Origin: CAYTCZ01 sp964436315
Lineage (GTDB): Bacteria > Actinomycetota > Thermoleophilia > Gaiellales > Gaiellaceae
NCBI GenBank assembly: GCA_964436315.1
Contig: CAYTCZ010000022.1
Location: 1 to 38,503 of the forward strand
Reading direction: 5' to 3'
DNA length: 38,503 nucleotides
Positions 32,134 to 38,503 of the stretch are shown here, piece by piece (within the stretch, counting starts at the first letter, position 1; every line of letters begins with the position of its first letter). The position numbers and the translations under genes are program-made. The notes beneath the pieces were generated by a model. The model did not search any database, was not told the DNA's origin, and saw only the letters and a list, made by a program, of their open reading frames with translations.

Positions 32134-33243
32134 ATGACGGAGGAATTCAAGGCCGACACCGCCACCGTCGCGACTCGATACTGGCATGGGCTGAGCGACG
32201 GTCGGATTCAGTGTGACGTTTGCCCACGCGCCTGCAAGCTTCGAGAAGGGCAACGTGGCCTGTGCTTCGTGCGTGCTCGCGAGAGCGACCAGATCGTCCT
32301 CACCACGTACGGACGGTCGAGCGGCTTCTGCATCGATCCAATCGAGAAGAAGCCCCTGAACCACTTCCTCCCCGGAACATCGGTGCTCTCGTTCGGCACG
32401 GCAGGCTGCAACCTCTCGTGCCGTTTCTGTCAGAACTGGGACATCTCGAAGTCGCGTGAGATCGACACACTCGCGGACTCGGCCTCACCGGAGCGAATTG
32501 CGTCGACGGCAGAGGCTCTCGGCTGCGACAGCGTCGCCTTCACCTACAACGACCCGGTCATCTTCATGGAGTACGCCATGGATGTAGCCGATGCATGCCG
32601 AGAGGTCGGGGTGAGGTCGGTCGCGGTCACCGCCGGCTACATGTGCCCGGAACCGCGGGCCGAGTTCTACGAGCACATGGACGCAGCCAATGTCGATCTA
32701 AAGGCCTTCACAGAGGACTTCTACGCAAACACTTGCGCCGCCCATCTCAAGCCTGTTCTGGAGACGCTTGAATACGTGAAGCATGAGACAGACGTCTGGC
32801 TCGAGATCACGACGCTCCTCATCCCCGGGTACAACGATGCAGACGAGGAAATCGATTCGCTGACCACGTGGATGGTCGACCATCTTGGCCCTGACGTCCC
32901 GCTGCACTTCACCGCCTTTCATCCCGACTACAAGATGCGTGATGTCCCGCCGACCGATCCGGACACGCTCGCGAGGGCGCGGAGCATCGCTCTTGCGAAT
33001 GGCATCCGCTACGCCTATACCGGCAACGTCTATGACGTCGAAGGCGGGAGCACGTACTGCTCCGATTGTTCTGCCATCGTCATCGAGCGCGACTGGTATA
33101 GCCTCGGCCGCTACAGCTTGACCGATGACGGGCACTGCGAGGGATGCGGTGCATCCATCGCGGGAATCTTCGCTGGGCCGCCCGGCGATTGGGGCCCGCG
33201 TCGACGACCCGTCAGACTCGAGACGACCACGGTCCGCCAATAA
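32134..33243 (+). CDS. amrS: AmmeMemoRadiSam system radical SAM enzyme AmrS
   Basis: The 369-residue protein is a radical SAM enzyme with the cluster cysteines C92-x3-C96-x2-C99 (CNLSCRFCQNWDISK). N-terminal CDVCPRACKLREGQRGLCFVR is the characteristic first block of the AmrS/PflA-like subfamily. FTYNDPVIFMEYAMD, ANVDLKAFTEDFY and LIPGYNDADEEI follow, and a C-terminal zinc-ribbon-like region has YCSDCSA and HCEGCGA cysteine pairs. AmrS often accompanies Memo and AMMECR1; neither is in the window. The ATG at 32134 follows GAGGACGTCTGC. It forms an operon with the NYN gene nine bases downstream. Confidence 0.92.
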   Translation: MTEEFKADTATVATRYWHGLSDGRIQCDVCPRACKLREGQRGLCFVRARESDQIVLTTYGRSSGFCIDPIEKKPLNHFLPGTSVLSFGTAGCNLSCRFCQNWDISKSREIDTLADSASPERIASTAEALGCDSVAFTYNDPVIFMEYAMDVADACREVGVRSVAVTAGYMCPEPRAEFYEHMDAANVDLKAFTEDFYANTCAAHLKPVLETLEYVKHETDVWLEITTLLIPGYNDADEEIDSLTTWMVDHLGPDVPLHFTAFHPDYKMRDVPPTDPDTLARARSIALANGIRYAYTGNVYDVEGGSTYCSDCSAIVIERDWYSLGRYSLTDDGHCEGCGASIAGIFAGPPGDWGPRRRPVRLETTTVRQ

Positions 33244-33252
33244 CGGTCGCGG

Positions 33253-33678
33253 ATGGAGCACGCTCGTGGCACGCCGAACTCGCCTGTCGTCCTCGTTGAC
33301 GCGCTGAATGTCGCACGGTCGATCTGGCCGCACATCACAGCGGACCGACTCGTCTCGCTCTGTCAGACCTGGGCCGAGGCGAAGGGTCATGACCTCGTCG
33401 TGGTCTTCGACGGGCGGGCTCCTGAGACTCACATCAACGAACCTCTGCCCAACGCGTCCATCGTCTTGATCGGGTCGGAAAAAGAGACCGCGGATCAATG
33501 GATCGAACGGGAGGCGGGCCGGCTCGCAAGCGAAGGTGCCGCGTACTGGCTCGTTACCTCGGACCGCGAGCTCCGAGATCTTGCTGGGAGGGCCTCACAG
33601 CGGACGATCGGCGGCGGAGCATTCGCACGGGAACTCACCGAGTTCCAGCAGACCGCCTCTGAGAGAGAGCGCGACTAG
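33253..33678 (+). CDS. NYN domain (YacP/Rae1-like) ribonuclease
   Basis: The 141-residue protein has the PIN-like NYN fold: VVLVDALNVARSIWP with the conserved D and N, LVVVFDGRAPE, IVLIGSEKETADQWIEREAGRL and WLVTSDRELRDLA. The conserved acidic residues match the metal site of YacP-like RNases, which cut mRNA or rRNA. It lies nine bases after amrS on the same strand, so the two are co-transcribed. Confidence 0.88.
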   Translation: MEHARGTPNSPVVLVDALNVARSIWPHITADRLVSLCQTWAEAKGHDLVVVFDGRAPETHINEPLPNASIVLIGSEKETADQWIEREAGRLASEGAAYWLVTSDRELRDLAGRASQRTIGGGAFARELTEFQQTASERERD

Positions 33679-33681
33679 CAA

Positions 33682-34392
33682 TCAGGCAGGAAGCGGCCGG
33701 TTGGCATGCTCATTTCCTGCCCGGAGGTCACGGAGGCCCTCCGGATCAACGACGAAGTGGGTGATCGGTATTTCGTAGAACTCCCGGGCCCGATCGACAA
33801 CGCCCTCCTCGAGCCAATTTGACCGGCCGGGTGGATGTGTCGAGATGATGATCTCGTCTGCTCCGAAGAGCCGTAGTGCATCCTGGATGGCTAGGAGGGG
33901 ATCGTCCGCGCCTACCTCTCCAGCCACCTCAATGTGCGGACCCCGCAACGACGCACACGTCGCCTCGAGGCGCTCCCTCGCCTGCGCCCTCGCAGCATCC
34001 TCTTCGTCGGTCCAATGCTCCAAAGCTCCGGTGAGCGCAGGCGCGACCACCAAGACCTCGGTTGCCTGGCCGTGTGCACGCTCTCGAATCGCGTCTTGCA
34101 GGCTCGCTCCCGCAAGCGTCTCATTGGCGACGACGAGGATGCGGTGCGCATCCGGGCTCCTTGGCGCCCGTTGCTGTGGTGGCAGCGGGGCGGAAGGTCG
34201 TTCATGCCGAAGCAGAACGATGGCGACCAACGACAGGACGAGAGCCACTAGTACCGGGATGCCAAGGCCAATCCATGCAGTTGCGGGCGGGTCAGCGAAG
34301 AATCCGACCATGACGATCTCGATCACGACGACAAACCAGATGACGCCGACCGCCAAGAGCCAGACGAAGGCATTTCCTCGGAGTCGTTTCAT
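33682..34392 (-). CDS. Membrane-anchored Usp-like domain protein
   Basis: The 236-residue protein has two N-terminal transmembrane helices (about 10-32 and 41-63) and a cytoplasmic alpha/beta domain (about 84-225). The domain begins RILVVANETLAGASLQDAI and continues EVLVVAPALTGAL, DDPLLAIQDALRLFGADEIIISTHPPG and ITHFVVDPEGL, the strand-helix order of universal stress-type domains. The usual ATP-binding motif is absent or replaced by THPPGRSNWLEEG. It may sense a signal at the membrane. A GGGAGG lies seven bases before the ATG. Confidence 0.75.
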   Translation of the reverse strand: MKRLRGNAFVWLLAVGVIWFVVVIEIVMVGFFADPPATAWIGLGIPVLVALVLSLVAIVLLRHERPSAPLPPQQRAPRSPDAHRILVVANETLAGASLQDAIRERAHGQATEVLVVAPALTGALEHWTDEEDAARAQARERLEATCASLRGPHIEVAGEVGADDPLLAIQDALRLFGADEIIISTHPPGRSNWLEEGVVDRAREFYEIPITHFVVDPEGLRDLRAGNEHANRPLPA

Positions 34393-34631
34393 CCCGCCTC
34401 CCTTCGCTCAGACTGTCCTAGAATCATCGTCGCACGGCTGTGGAACGCCGGACATCGGTAGGGGCACTGATCAAGCCTGCGGCTTGGGTGCAGGTGAGAT
34501 GCGTCGCTCTACCCATCTCCGTCCGTCTCCGATCGCCATCTGGCGGACCGGGAGTGGGACTTTGTCGTTTCGAGACGGTGTAGAAGTCGTGACCGGCTGC
34601 TTCGTGCCGTAACCGGCCTGCCGAAGGCTGG

Positions 34632-34853
34632 GTGCAGAACCATGAAATCGACCCGGACGCATGGGACCTCGTCCGTGAGCGCAAGCTCCTCGAGCCGATG
34701 TTCAAGGTCGGCGACTCGGTGGGACTCATCGGATTCATGGATTGCGAGACCGAGGAAGGAGCCCTCAGCCTCCTCGAGGACCTCCTCATGGTCACCGAGG
34801 GCATCATCGACCTGACGGCGGAGAAGGTCAGCCGGGTCGCACACTTCGACTGA
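34632..34853 (+). CDS. Possible small acidic protein of unknown function
   Basis: From GTG 34632 the frame encodes 73 acidic residues with no membrane segment and a helix-rich pattern (LEDLLMVTEGIIDLTAEKVS). AAGG lies seven bases upstream. No family is recognised, and an overlapping antisense frame of similar length makes the assignment moderate. Confidence 0.45.
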   Translation: MQNHEIDPDAWDLVRERKLLEPMFKVGDSVGLIGFMDCETEEGALSLLEDLLMVTEGIIDLTAEKVSRVAHFD

Positions 34854-34911
34854 GCAGGCTTGTTGTTAGTCTGAATCTGTTGCCGCCTGGCGCGGCTGCG
34901 ACCGAGGACGT

Positions 34912-35058
34912 CTAACTCTCCACCCTGAGGTGACCAGCGACCTTCTGGACGTCCTTGGCTAGCTGCTTCTGGTTTCCCTTGACGTCTTTCAGTTCCGCCA
35001 GGACATCGTTGAGCAACCGAACGATGTGTTCGTTCGTTGGATTAGTTCCGGAGCTCAT
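34912..35058 (-). CDS. 48-residue helical (coiled-coil-like) protein
   Basis: The ATG at 35058 has AAGGAG six bases upstream, one of the best ribosome binding sites in the window. The product is 48 residues, a short serine/threonine N-terminus followed by one amphipathic helix (about 10-45) with a heptad-like spacing of leucine and valine (IVRLLNDVLAELKDV then K-Q-LAKDVQKVAGHL). It may oligomerise or be part of a complex. No family is recognised. Confidence 0.65.
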   Translation of the reverse strand: MSSGTNPTNEHIVRLLNDVLAELKDVKGNQKQLAKDVQKVAGHLRVES

Positions 35059-35145
35059 GAGTTCTCCTTCCTCTCGATCGAGTCGGACGTATTCTCATAG
35101 AACGAAGGAGACGCCACGTCGAATGAGCGAACGAGGAGCGTCTAT

Positions 35146-35476
35146 ATGGCAGGCAAGTACGACCTTCTGAGAAGCTCGAACGGGCAGTTCTACTTCAACC
35201 TGAAGCCGGTAACGGTAAGGTCATTCTCACGAGCCAACGGTATACGACAAAGGCGCACGCGTTGGCTGGAATTGAGTCCGTCCGAGCAAATTCGCCAACG
35301 GACTCCTACTACGACCGGAAGACCTCCTCAAGCGGCGAACCCTAATTCGTCCTGAAGGCACCGAACGCGAGCCAATCGGAAGCAGCGAGCTTTATTCGTC
35401 AGGCTCGGCGATGGAGAACGGGATCGCCTCGGTCAAGAAGAACGGAACGTCGGGACGGATCGACGATCGCACGTAG
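35146..35476 (+). pseudogene. YegP (DUF1508) family gene with several disruptions
   Basis: The start MAGKYDLLRSSNGQFYFNLK matches the first DUF1508 repeat. After this a one-base loss near 35210 shifts the frame, where GNGKVILTSQRYTT then KAHALAGIESVRANSP continues the family pattern. A TAA replaces the tyrosine codon at the start of the second repeat (expected YFVLKAPN, at about 35342), and a further shift near 35368 leads to PIGSSELYSSGSAMENGIAS and VKKNG, ending at TAG 35476. So it is a two-repeat YegP with two frameshifts and one nonsense codon. Being about 250 bp from an assembly gap, some changes may be assembly errors. Confidence 0.75.
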
Positions 35477-35672
35477 CCCGGACCCTCGAGCATCTGAAAC
35501 AGACTGTCGGAGGTGCTACGCCGATCCACTAGCAACCTGTTCGTCGAGGAAGGCCTGATACGTGCGCCTGGCCGATGCCGATCTCATCGATCAGAGCGGC
35601 AGCGTCGTCGGCGAGGACCCGCATCGAGTAGCTCTCGGGTTTCGCGGGACTGTCGCTCTGGATCTGGTACTA

Positions 35673-35727
35673 GCTCGCGGCGCTGCTGTTTACGTTGTTC
35701 GCGCTAGCTGTCTTCAGTTTCCTCACC
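35673..35727 (+). repeat. 55-bp sequence flanking the gap (left copy)
   Basis: Identical to 35828-35882, on the other side of the 100-N gap. It encodes, in one frame, a short hydrophobic stretch LAALLFTLFALAVFSFLT. Confidence 0.9.
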
Positions 35728-35827
35728 NNNNNNNNNNNNNNNNNNNNNNNNNNNNNNNNNNNNNNNNNNNNNNNNNNNNNNNNNNNNNNNNNNNNNNNNN
35801 NNNNNNNNNNNNNNNNNNNNNNNNNNN
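35728..35827. other. Assembly gap of 100 N
   Basis: Exactly 100 unknown bases flanked by two identical 55-bp sequences. The two contig ends most likely overlap by 55 bp and were never merged, so the true gap may be zero. A true tandem repeat is the alternative. Confidence 0.95.
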
Positions 35828-35882
35828 GCTCGCGGCGCTGCTGTTTACGTTGTTCGCGCTAGCTGTCTTCAGTTTCCTCACC
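35828..35882 (+). repeat. 55-bp sequence flanking the gap (right copy)
   Basis: Exact copy of 35673-35727, followed by TGA. If the copies are merged, the end of a small membrane-helix peptide remains, but upstream in that frame two TAG codons interrupt it, so no intact gene is supported. Confidence 0.9.
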
Positions 35883-35958
35883 TGAGCTGGTTGGTCAGAG
35901 AAGTAGGACCTCCTCAGAACGAGCGCCGCTGAGCGCGTCCGCGCTGCTCGATATTGCG

Positions 35959-37173
35959 GTGATGGTATGCGAACATGTGTTCGTGTACGGGCGAGCCGAG
36001 ATCCTCCACGCAGACCTGGACGCCTTCTACGCGTCGGTCGAGCAGCGCGACGATGCCCGCCTCCGTGGCCGTCCCGTGATCGTTGGCACTGGCGTTGTTC
36101 TCGCGGCGAGTTACGAGGCAAAGGAGTATGGAATCCGCACGGCGATGAGCGGACGACAGGCGCGCCACCTGTGCCCGCAGGCGGTTGTAGTCGAGCCTCG
36201 TATGTCCGTGTATTCCGAGGCGAGCAAGGCGGTCTACCGCGTGTTCGACGACACGTCTCCACTCGTCGAGGGCTTGTCGATCGACGAAGCCTTTCTCGAC
36301 GTGCGCGGCCTCGACCGGATCTTCGGGAGCCCTCAGGAAATTGCCACCGTGCTGCGCCGCAAGGTACACGACCAGGTAGGCCTACCGATCACGGTGGGTG
36401 TGGCGAGGACGAAGTTCCTCGCCAAGGTGGCAAGCGGAGTAGCGAAGCCGGACGGTCTTCTCGTCGTGCCGCCAGATGGCGAGTTGCAGTTTCTCCACCC
36501 GCTCCCGGTCGAGCGACTCTGGGGAGTCGGCACGGTGACCGCCGGGAAGCTACGGGAGCGGGGGATACGGACGGTCGGCGACGTCGCCGCGTTATCAGAG
36601 GCCAGACTGATCTCGCTGCTTGGGCCCGGCGCTGGCCGCCATCTCCATGCGCTCGCACACAATCGGGACCTCAGGCCGGTGCAGCCGGGTCGGCGCCGTG
36701 GCTCCATCGGATCACAGCGTGCTCTCGGCCGTATGCCGAGATCACTGGAAGACCTCGAGGCCATCTTGAGCGGGCTCGTCGACCGTGTGACGCGGCGGAT
36801 GCGAGTCGGCGGGCGCGTCGGACGCACGGTGACACTGCGCCTGCGCTTCGACGATTTCTCCCGGGCGACCCGCTCGCACACACTCCCACAGGCGACGGCC
36901 CAGACCTCGACGATCCTCGAAACGGCTCGGTGGCTCCTGACGATCACCCGACCAGTGATCGAGCGGAAGGGCCTCACGCTCGTCGGCGTCTCGGTAGGCA
37001 ATCTCGAGCGCGATGTCGCAGTGCAGCTGGCACTCCCTTTCGACCGACACTGCGGCGGCGAGATCGATGCCGCCGTCGACCTCGTTCACGACCGGTTCGG
37101 GACGAAAGCTCTCACGCGAGGCGCTCTCGTGGGGCGGGATCAGGGACCATGGGTGCCTTTGCTCCCGGACTGA
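35959..37173 (+). CDS. dinB: DNA polymerase IV (Y-family, DinB)
   Basis: The protein has 404 residues from GTG 35959, or 403 from ATG 35962, which has GATATT six bases upstream. All Y-family motifs are present: ILHADLDAFYASVEQRDD (first catalytic aspartate), RPVIVGTGVVLAASYEAKEYGI, the SIDEAFLDV motif (catalytic DE), GVARTKFLAKVASGVAKPDGL, the LWGVGTVTAGKLRERGI helix-hairpin-helix and a little-finger domain with LRLRFDDFSRATRSHTL. It performs error-prone translesion synthesis. It ends with LPFD-type sequence (QLALPFD), a possible beta-clamp-binding motif. Confidence 0.95.
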   Translation: MMVCEHVFVYGRAEILHADLDAFYASVEQRDDARLRGRPVIVGTGVVLAASYEAKEYGIRTAMSGRQARHLCPQAVVVEPRMSVYSEASKAVYRVFDDTSPLVEGLSIDEAFLDVRGLDRIFGSPQEIATVLRRKVHDQVGLPITVGVARTKFLAKVASGVAKPDGLLVVPPDGELQFLHPLPVERLWGVGTVTAGKLRERGIRTVGDVAALSEARLISLLGPGAGRHLHALAHNRDLRPVQPGRRRGSIGSQRALGRMPRSLEDLEAILSGLVDRVTRRMRVGGRVGRTVTLRLRFDDFSRATRSHTLPQATAQTSTILETARWLLTITRPVIERKGLTLVGVSVGNLERDVAVQLALPFDRHCGGEIDAAVDLVHDRFGTKALTRGALVGRDQGPWVPLLPD

Positions 37174-37199
37174 CAGTCAGGACGCAGAGCGCGGACTGC

Positions 37200-38144
37200 C
37201 TAGGCCTCTTTGGCCCTCGGATCGAGCGCGTCGCGGAGTCCGTCCGCGATGAAGTAGGCGCACAGGACAATGAGCGCGATGGTCACGCTCGGGATGACGA
37301 TCTGCCAAGGATGGACTCGAAAGCCCGGATGCCCCTGTCGAGCCATCAACCCGAGAGACGCATCAGGGGGACTGATGCCGAGACCGATGAACGACAGTAC
37401 CGCTTCGGCGAGTATGACTTCCGGGAGGGCGAGAAAGGCCGCAATGATCAGGATTCCCAGGGTGTTCGGAAGTAGATGCCGCCACACAACACGGTGCCAG
37501 CGAGCTCCGAACGACCTCGCCGCCCGGACGTAATCGTTCTGCTTCAAAGTGATGACCTGGCCGCGAACGATCCGTGCCACCGTAAACCAACTCACGATCG
37601 AGAGCGCGATGACGAGCGACCAGAAGTTGGTTCCAATGAGAACAGTCGTGAGGATCGCGAACGGCAGAGCCGGCAAGCCGTAGAGGGCGTCCAGGAACCG
37701 CATCATCACGTTGTCGAGTTGCCCGCCGATGAATCCTGCGATCGAGCCGTAGGCAACTCCTACTACGAGTATCGCGATGGTTGCCATGAACGCGATTCCA
37801 AGTGAGATGCGCGTTCCGAGCGCCGTTCGCGTGAGCATGTCGCGTCCGAACCGATCGGTTCCGAACGGATGCTCGCGACTTGGCGACATGTTGGCCTCGG
37901 CGAAATCGACGGCGATCGGATCGTACGGAGAGACAAACGGGACTACGATCGCGAAGAGAGTCACGAGAAGAAAGATCACACTCGCGACGACTGCCGCCCG
38001 GTTCCTCAAGTAGCGGCGCCAAGCGTCGTGCCACAGGCCCCCACTGGGGGTCGATGCCCCGACGCTGCCATTGGACGAAGACTCGAGCTCTGCCGTCGAA
38101 GCTCCGAGCGAGAAGCTGGCTTGAGGCGGGCGACTGGTTCCCAC
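37200..38144 (-). CDS. ABC transporter permease, DppC/OppC family
   Basis: The 314-residue permease has a poorly conserved N-terminal extension (about 1-40), a first helix AAVVASVIFLLVTLFAIVVPF, the family block HPFGTDRFGRDMLTR, and five further helices. The EAA loop is RSFGARWHRVVWRHLLPNTLG; the SFIGLGISPPDASLG block follows and the C-terminus is FIADGLRDALDPRAKE. It is one half of the membrane pore of a peptide, nickel or opine importer. The GTG start at 38144 is in a region without a clear ribosome site. The partner permease and ATPases are probably outside the window. Confidence 0.93.
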   Translation of the reverse strand: MGTSRPPQASFSLGASTAELESSSNGSVGASTPSGGLWHDAWRRYLRNRAAVVASVIFLLVTLFAIVVPFVSPYDPIAVDFAEANMSPSREHPFGTDRFGRDMLTRTALGTRISLGIAFMATIAILVVGVAYGSIAGFIGGQLDNVMMRFLDALYGLPALPFAILTTVLIGTNFWSLVIALSIVSWFTVARIVRGQVITLKQNDYVRAARSFGARWHRVVWRHLLPNTLGILIIAAFLALPEVILAEAVLSFIGLGISPPDASLGLMARQGHPGFRVHPWQIVIPSVTIALIVLCAYFIADGLRDALDPRAKEA

Positions 38145-38392
38145 GGCTATTCCGGGCCCTCCACGGCCAGAGTCCTACGCGACTCTGAGGGATCAGCGCC
38201 TTCTCGACGCCGCATTCGCATGTGGAGGAACTGCCCCACTGACAAGCCTGCGACACCTCTGTGTTCCGGAGCGCGGACGGCCGTGCTTGAGGCCGCGCCC
38301 TCAGCGTGTGGAGCTCATGCTCCACCGGCTGAGCTACGCCAGCTTGTGGGGAACGATACAGCCGACTTCGGGGGTGCGGGACGACGGGGGAG
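38145..38392. other. Intergenic stretch upstream of the ABC permease
   Basis: No gene seen. It holds a 7-bp perfect hairpin GTGGAGC-TCAT-GCTCCAC (38308-38325) and, on the minus strand, a tRNA-D-arm-like sequence (see rejected items). Confidence 0.4.
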
Positions 38393-38464
38393 CTATGTGT
38401 GATCCTCGGCCATTCGCTCGAAGAACCCGGTCGCCTTGCCTGGCGGCGTTAGAACTCGTTTCAT
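38393..38464 (-). CDS. Possible 23-residue leader peptide or truncated gene
   Basis: ATG 38464 has GAGGAG five bases upstream. It encodes 23 residues (MKRVLTPPGKATGFFERMAE then DHT) and ends at TAG 38393. It may be a small protein, a leader peptide for the ABC transporter downstream or the start of a broken gene. Confidence 0.35.
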   Translation of the reverse strand: MKRVLTPPGKATGFFERMAEDHT

Positions 38465-38503
38465 AATGACTCCTCGTCGCCGGGGTGCGATGGACGCCGT
38501 GAG

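Noticed and set aside
35562..35885. Gene spanning the N gap
   Set aside because: The frame is continuous only because 100 N are translated; after merging the duplicate flanks no intact frame remains.
35967..37475. 502-residue open frame overlapping dinB
   Set aside because: Low-complexity arginine/proline composition and no motifs; dinB is unambiguous.
37363..38325. 320-residue open frame overlapping the ABC permease in another frame
   Set aside because: Arginine- and serine-rich composition typical of a frame shadow; the permease frame has all family motifs.
38300..38345. tRNA candidate on the minus strand (TAGCTCAGCCGGTGGAGC, a good D-arm/A-box match at 38336-38319)
   Set aside because: The anticodon stem has a mismatch, position 33 is not U, there is no T-arm with GGTTCGA and the 3' acceptor complement (CGCCAGC) is missing. 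At most it is a 5' tRNA fragment.
1..38503. CRISPR array, insertion sequence with transposase, prophage, rRNA
   Set aside because: No regularly spaced repeats, transposase, integrase, phage structural gene or rRNA sequence was found on either strand.

Overview
The window is a high-GC scaffold piece from what is most likely an uncultured actinobacterium of the Thermoleophilia (Gaiellales/Solirubrobacterales) type. This rests on strong GC at third codon positions, MscL with an actinobacterial C-terminal zinc ribbon, tandem DUF6458 membrane proteins, a CAP protein with a basic C-terminal domain, and many genes whose start codon lies six bases after a TAnnnT -10 box, as in leaderless actinobacterial mRNAs. 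A run of 100 N flanked by two identical 55-bp sequences (35673-35882) shows that this is a draft assembly. Taxonomy is an inference from gene content. Layout. 1-1832: a selenium-binding-protein (SBP56/methanethiol oxidase) gene between two single-helix mini-proteins, with a hairpin covering the first ribosome binding site. 1881-7655: a discoidin-type lipoprotein, divergent from a translationally coupled pyruvate:ferredoxin oxidoreductase (nifJ) and dihydroorotate-dehydrogenase-like pair. 7771-11442: a DUF2238-like membrane protein, mscL, a secreted CAP protein, a fumarylacetoacetate-hydrolase-family enzyme and a DUF4389 protein. 11435-13108: the highlight, a rhodanese domain fused to an MFS transporter, with one in-frame TGA exactly at the catalytic cysteine of the rhodanese loop and a SECIS-like hairpin just after it. 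It is best read as a selenocysteine protein. 13115-16175: a decay zone with remnants of a flavin reductase, a DJ-1/PfpI protein and an LCP/LytR-type protein, interspersed with an intact unknown gene and an M20 amidohydrolase. 16470-18580: a GlcD/Dld-type FAD oxidase and a degenerate metallo-beta-lactamase-fold protein, divergent around a perfect 25-bp palindrome. 18751-24251: a cell-envelope group with M48, M64-like and M74/MepA-like peptidases, a further secreted HExxH protein, a cold-shock protein and two DUF6458 proteins. 24650-33678: a PQQ-type sugar dehydrogenase, UDP-sugar pyrophosphorylase, DUF2277, universal stress protein, small unknowns, a secreted beta-propeller protein, a GYD protein, the radical SAM enzyme AmrS and a YacP-like NYN nuclease. 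33682-38503: a membrane-tethered Usp-like protein, small proteins, a YegP pseudogene, the assembly gap, DNA polymerase IV and an oligopeptide-type ABC permease. Working together. NifJ with its coupled flavoprotein points to ferredoxin-linked pyruvate metabolism. Glycolate/lactate oxidase, sugar dehydrogenase and SBP56 point to aerobic or microaerobic oxidation of small organic and C1-sulfur compounds. The rhodanese-MFS protein would link sulfur (or selenium) handling to export. No rRNA, complete tRNA, CRISPR array, transposase or prophage gene is visible.
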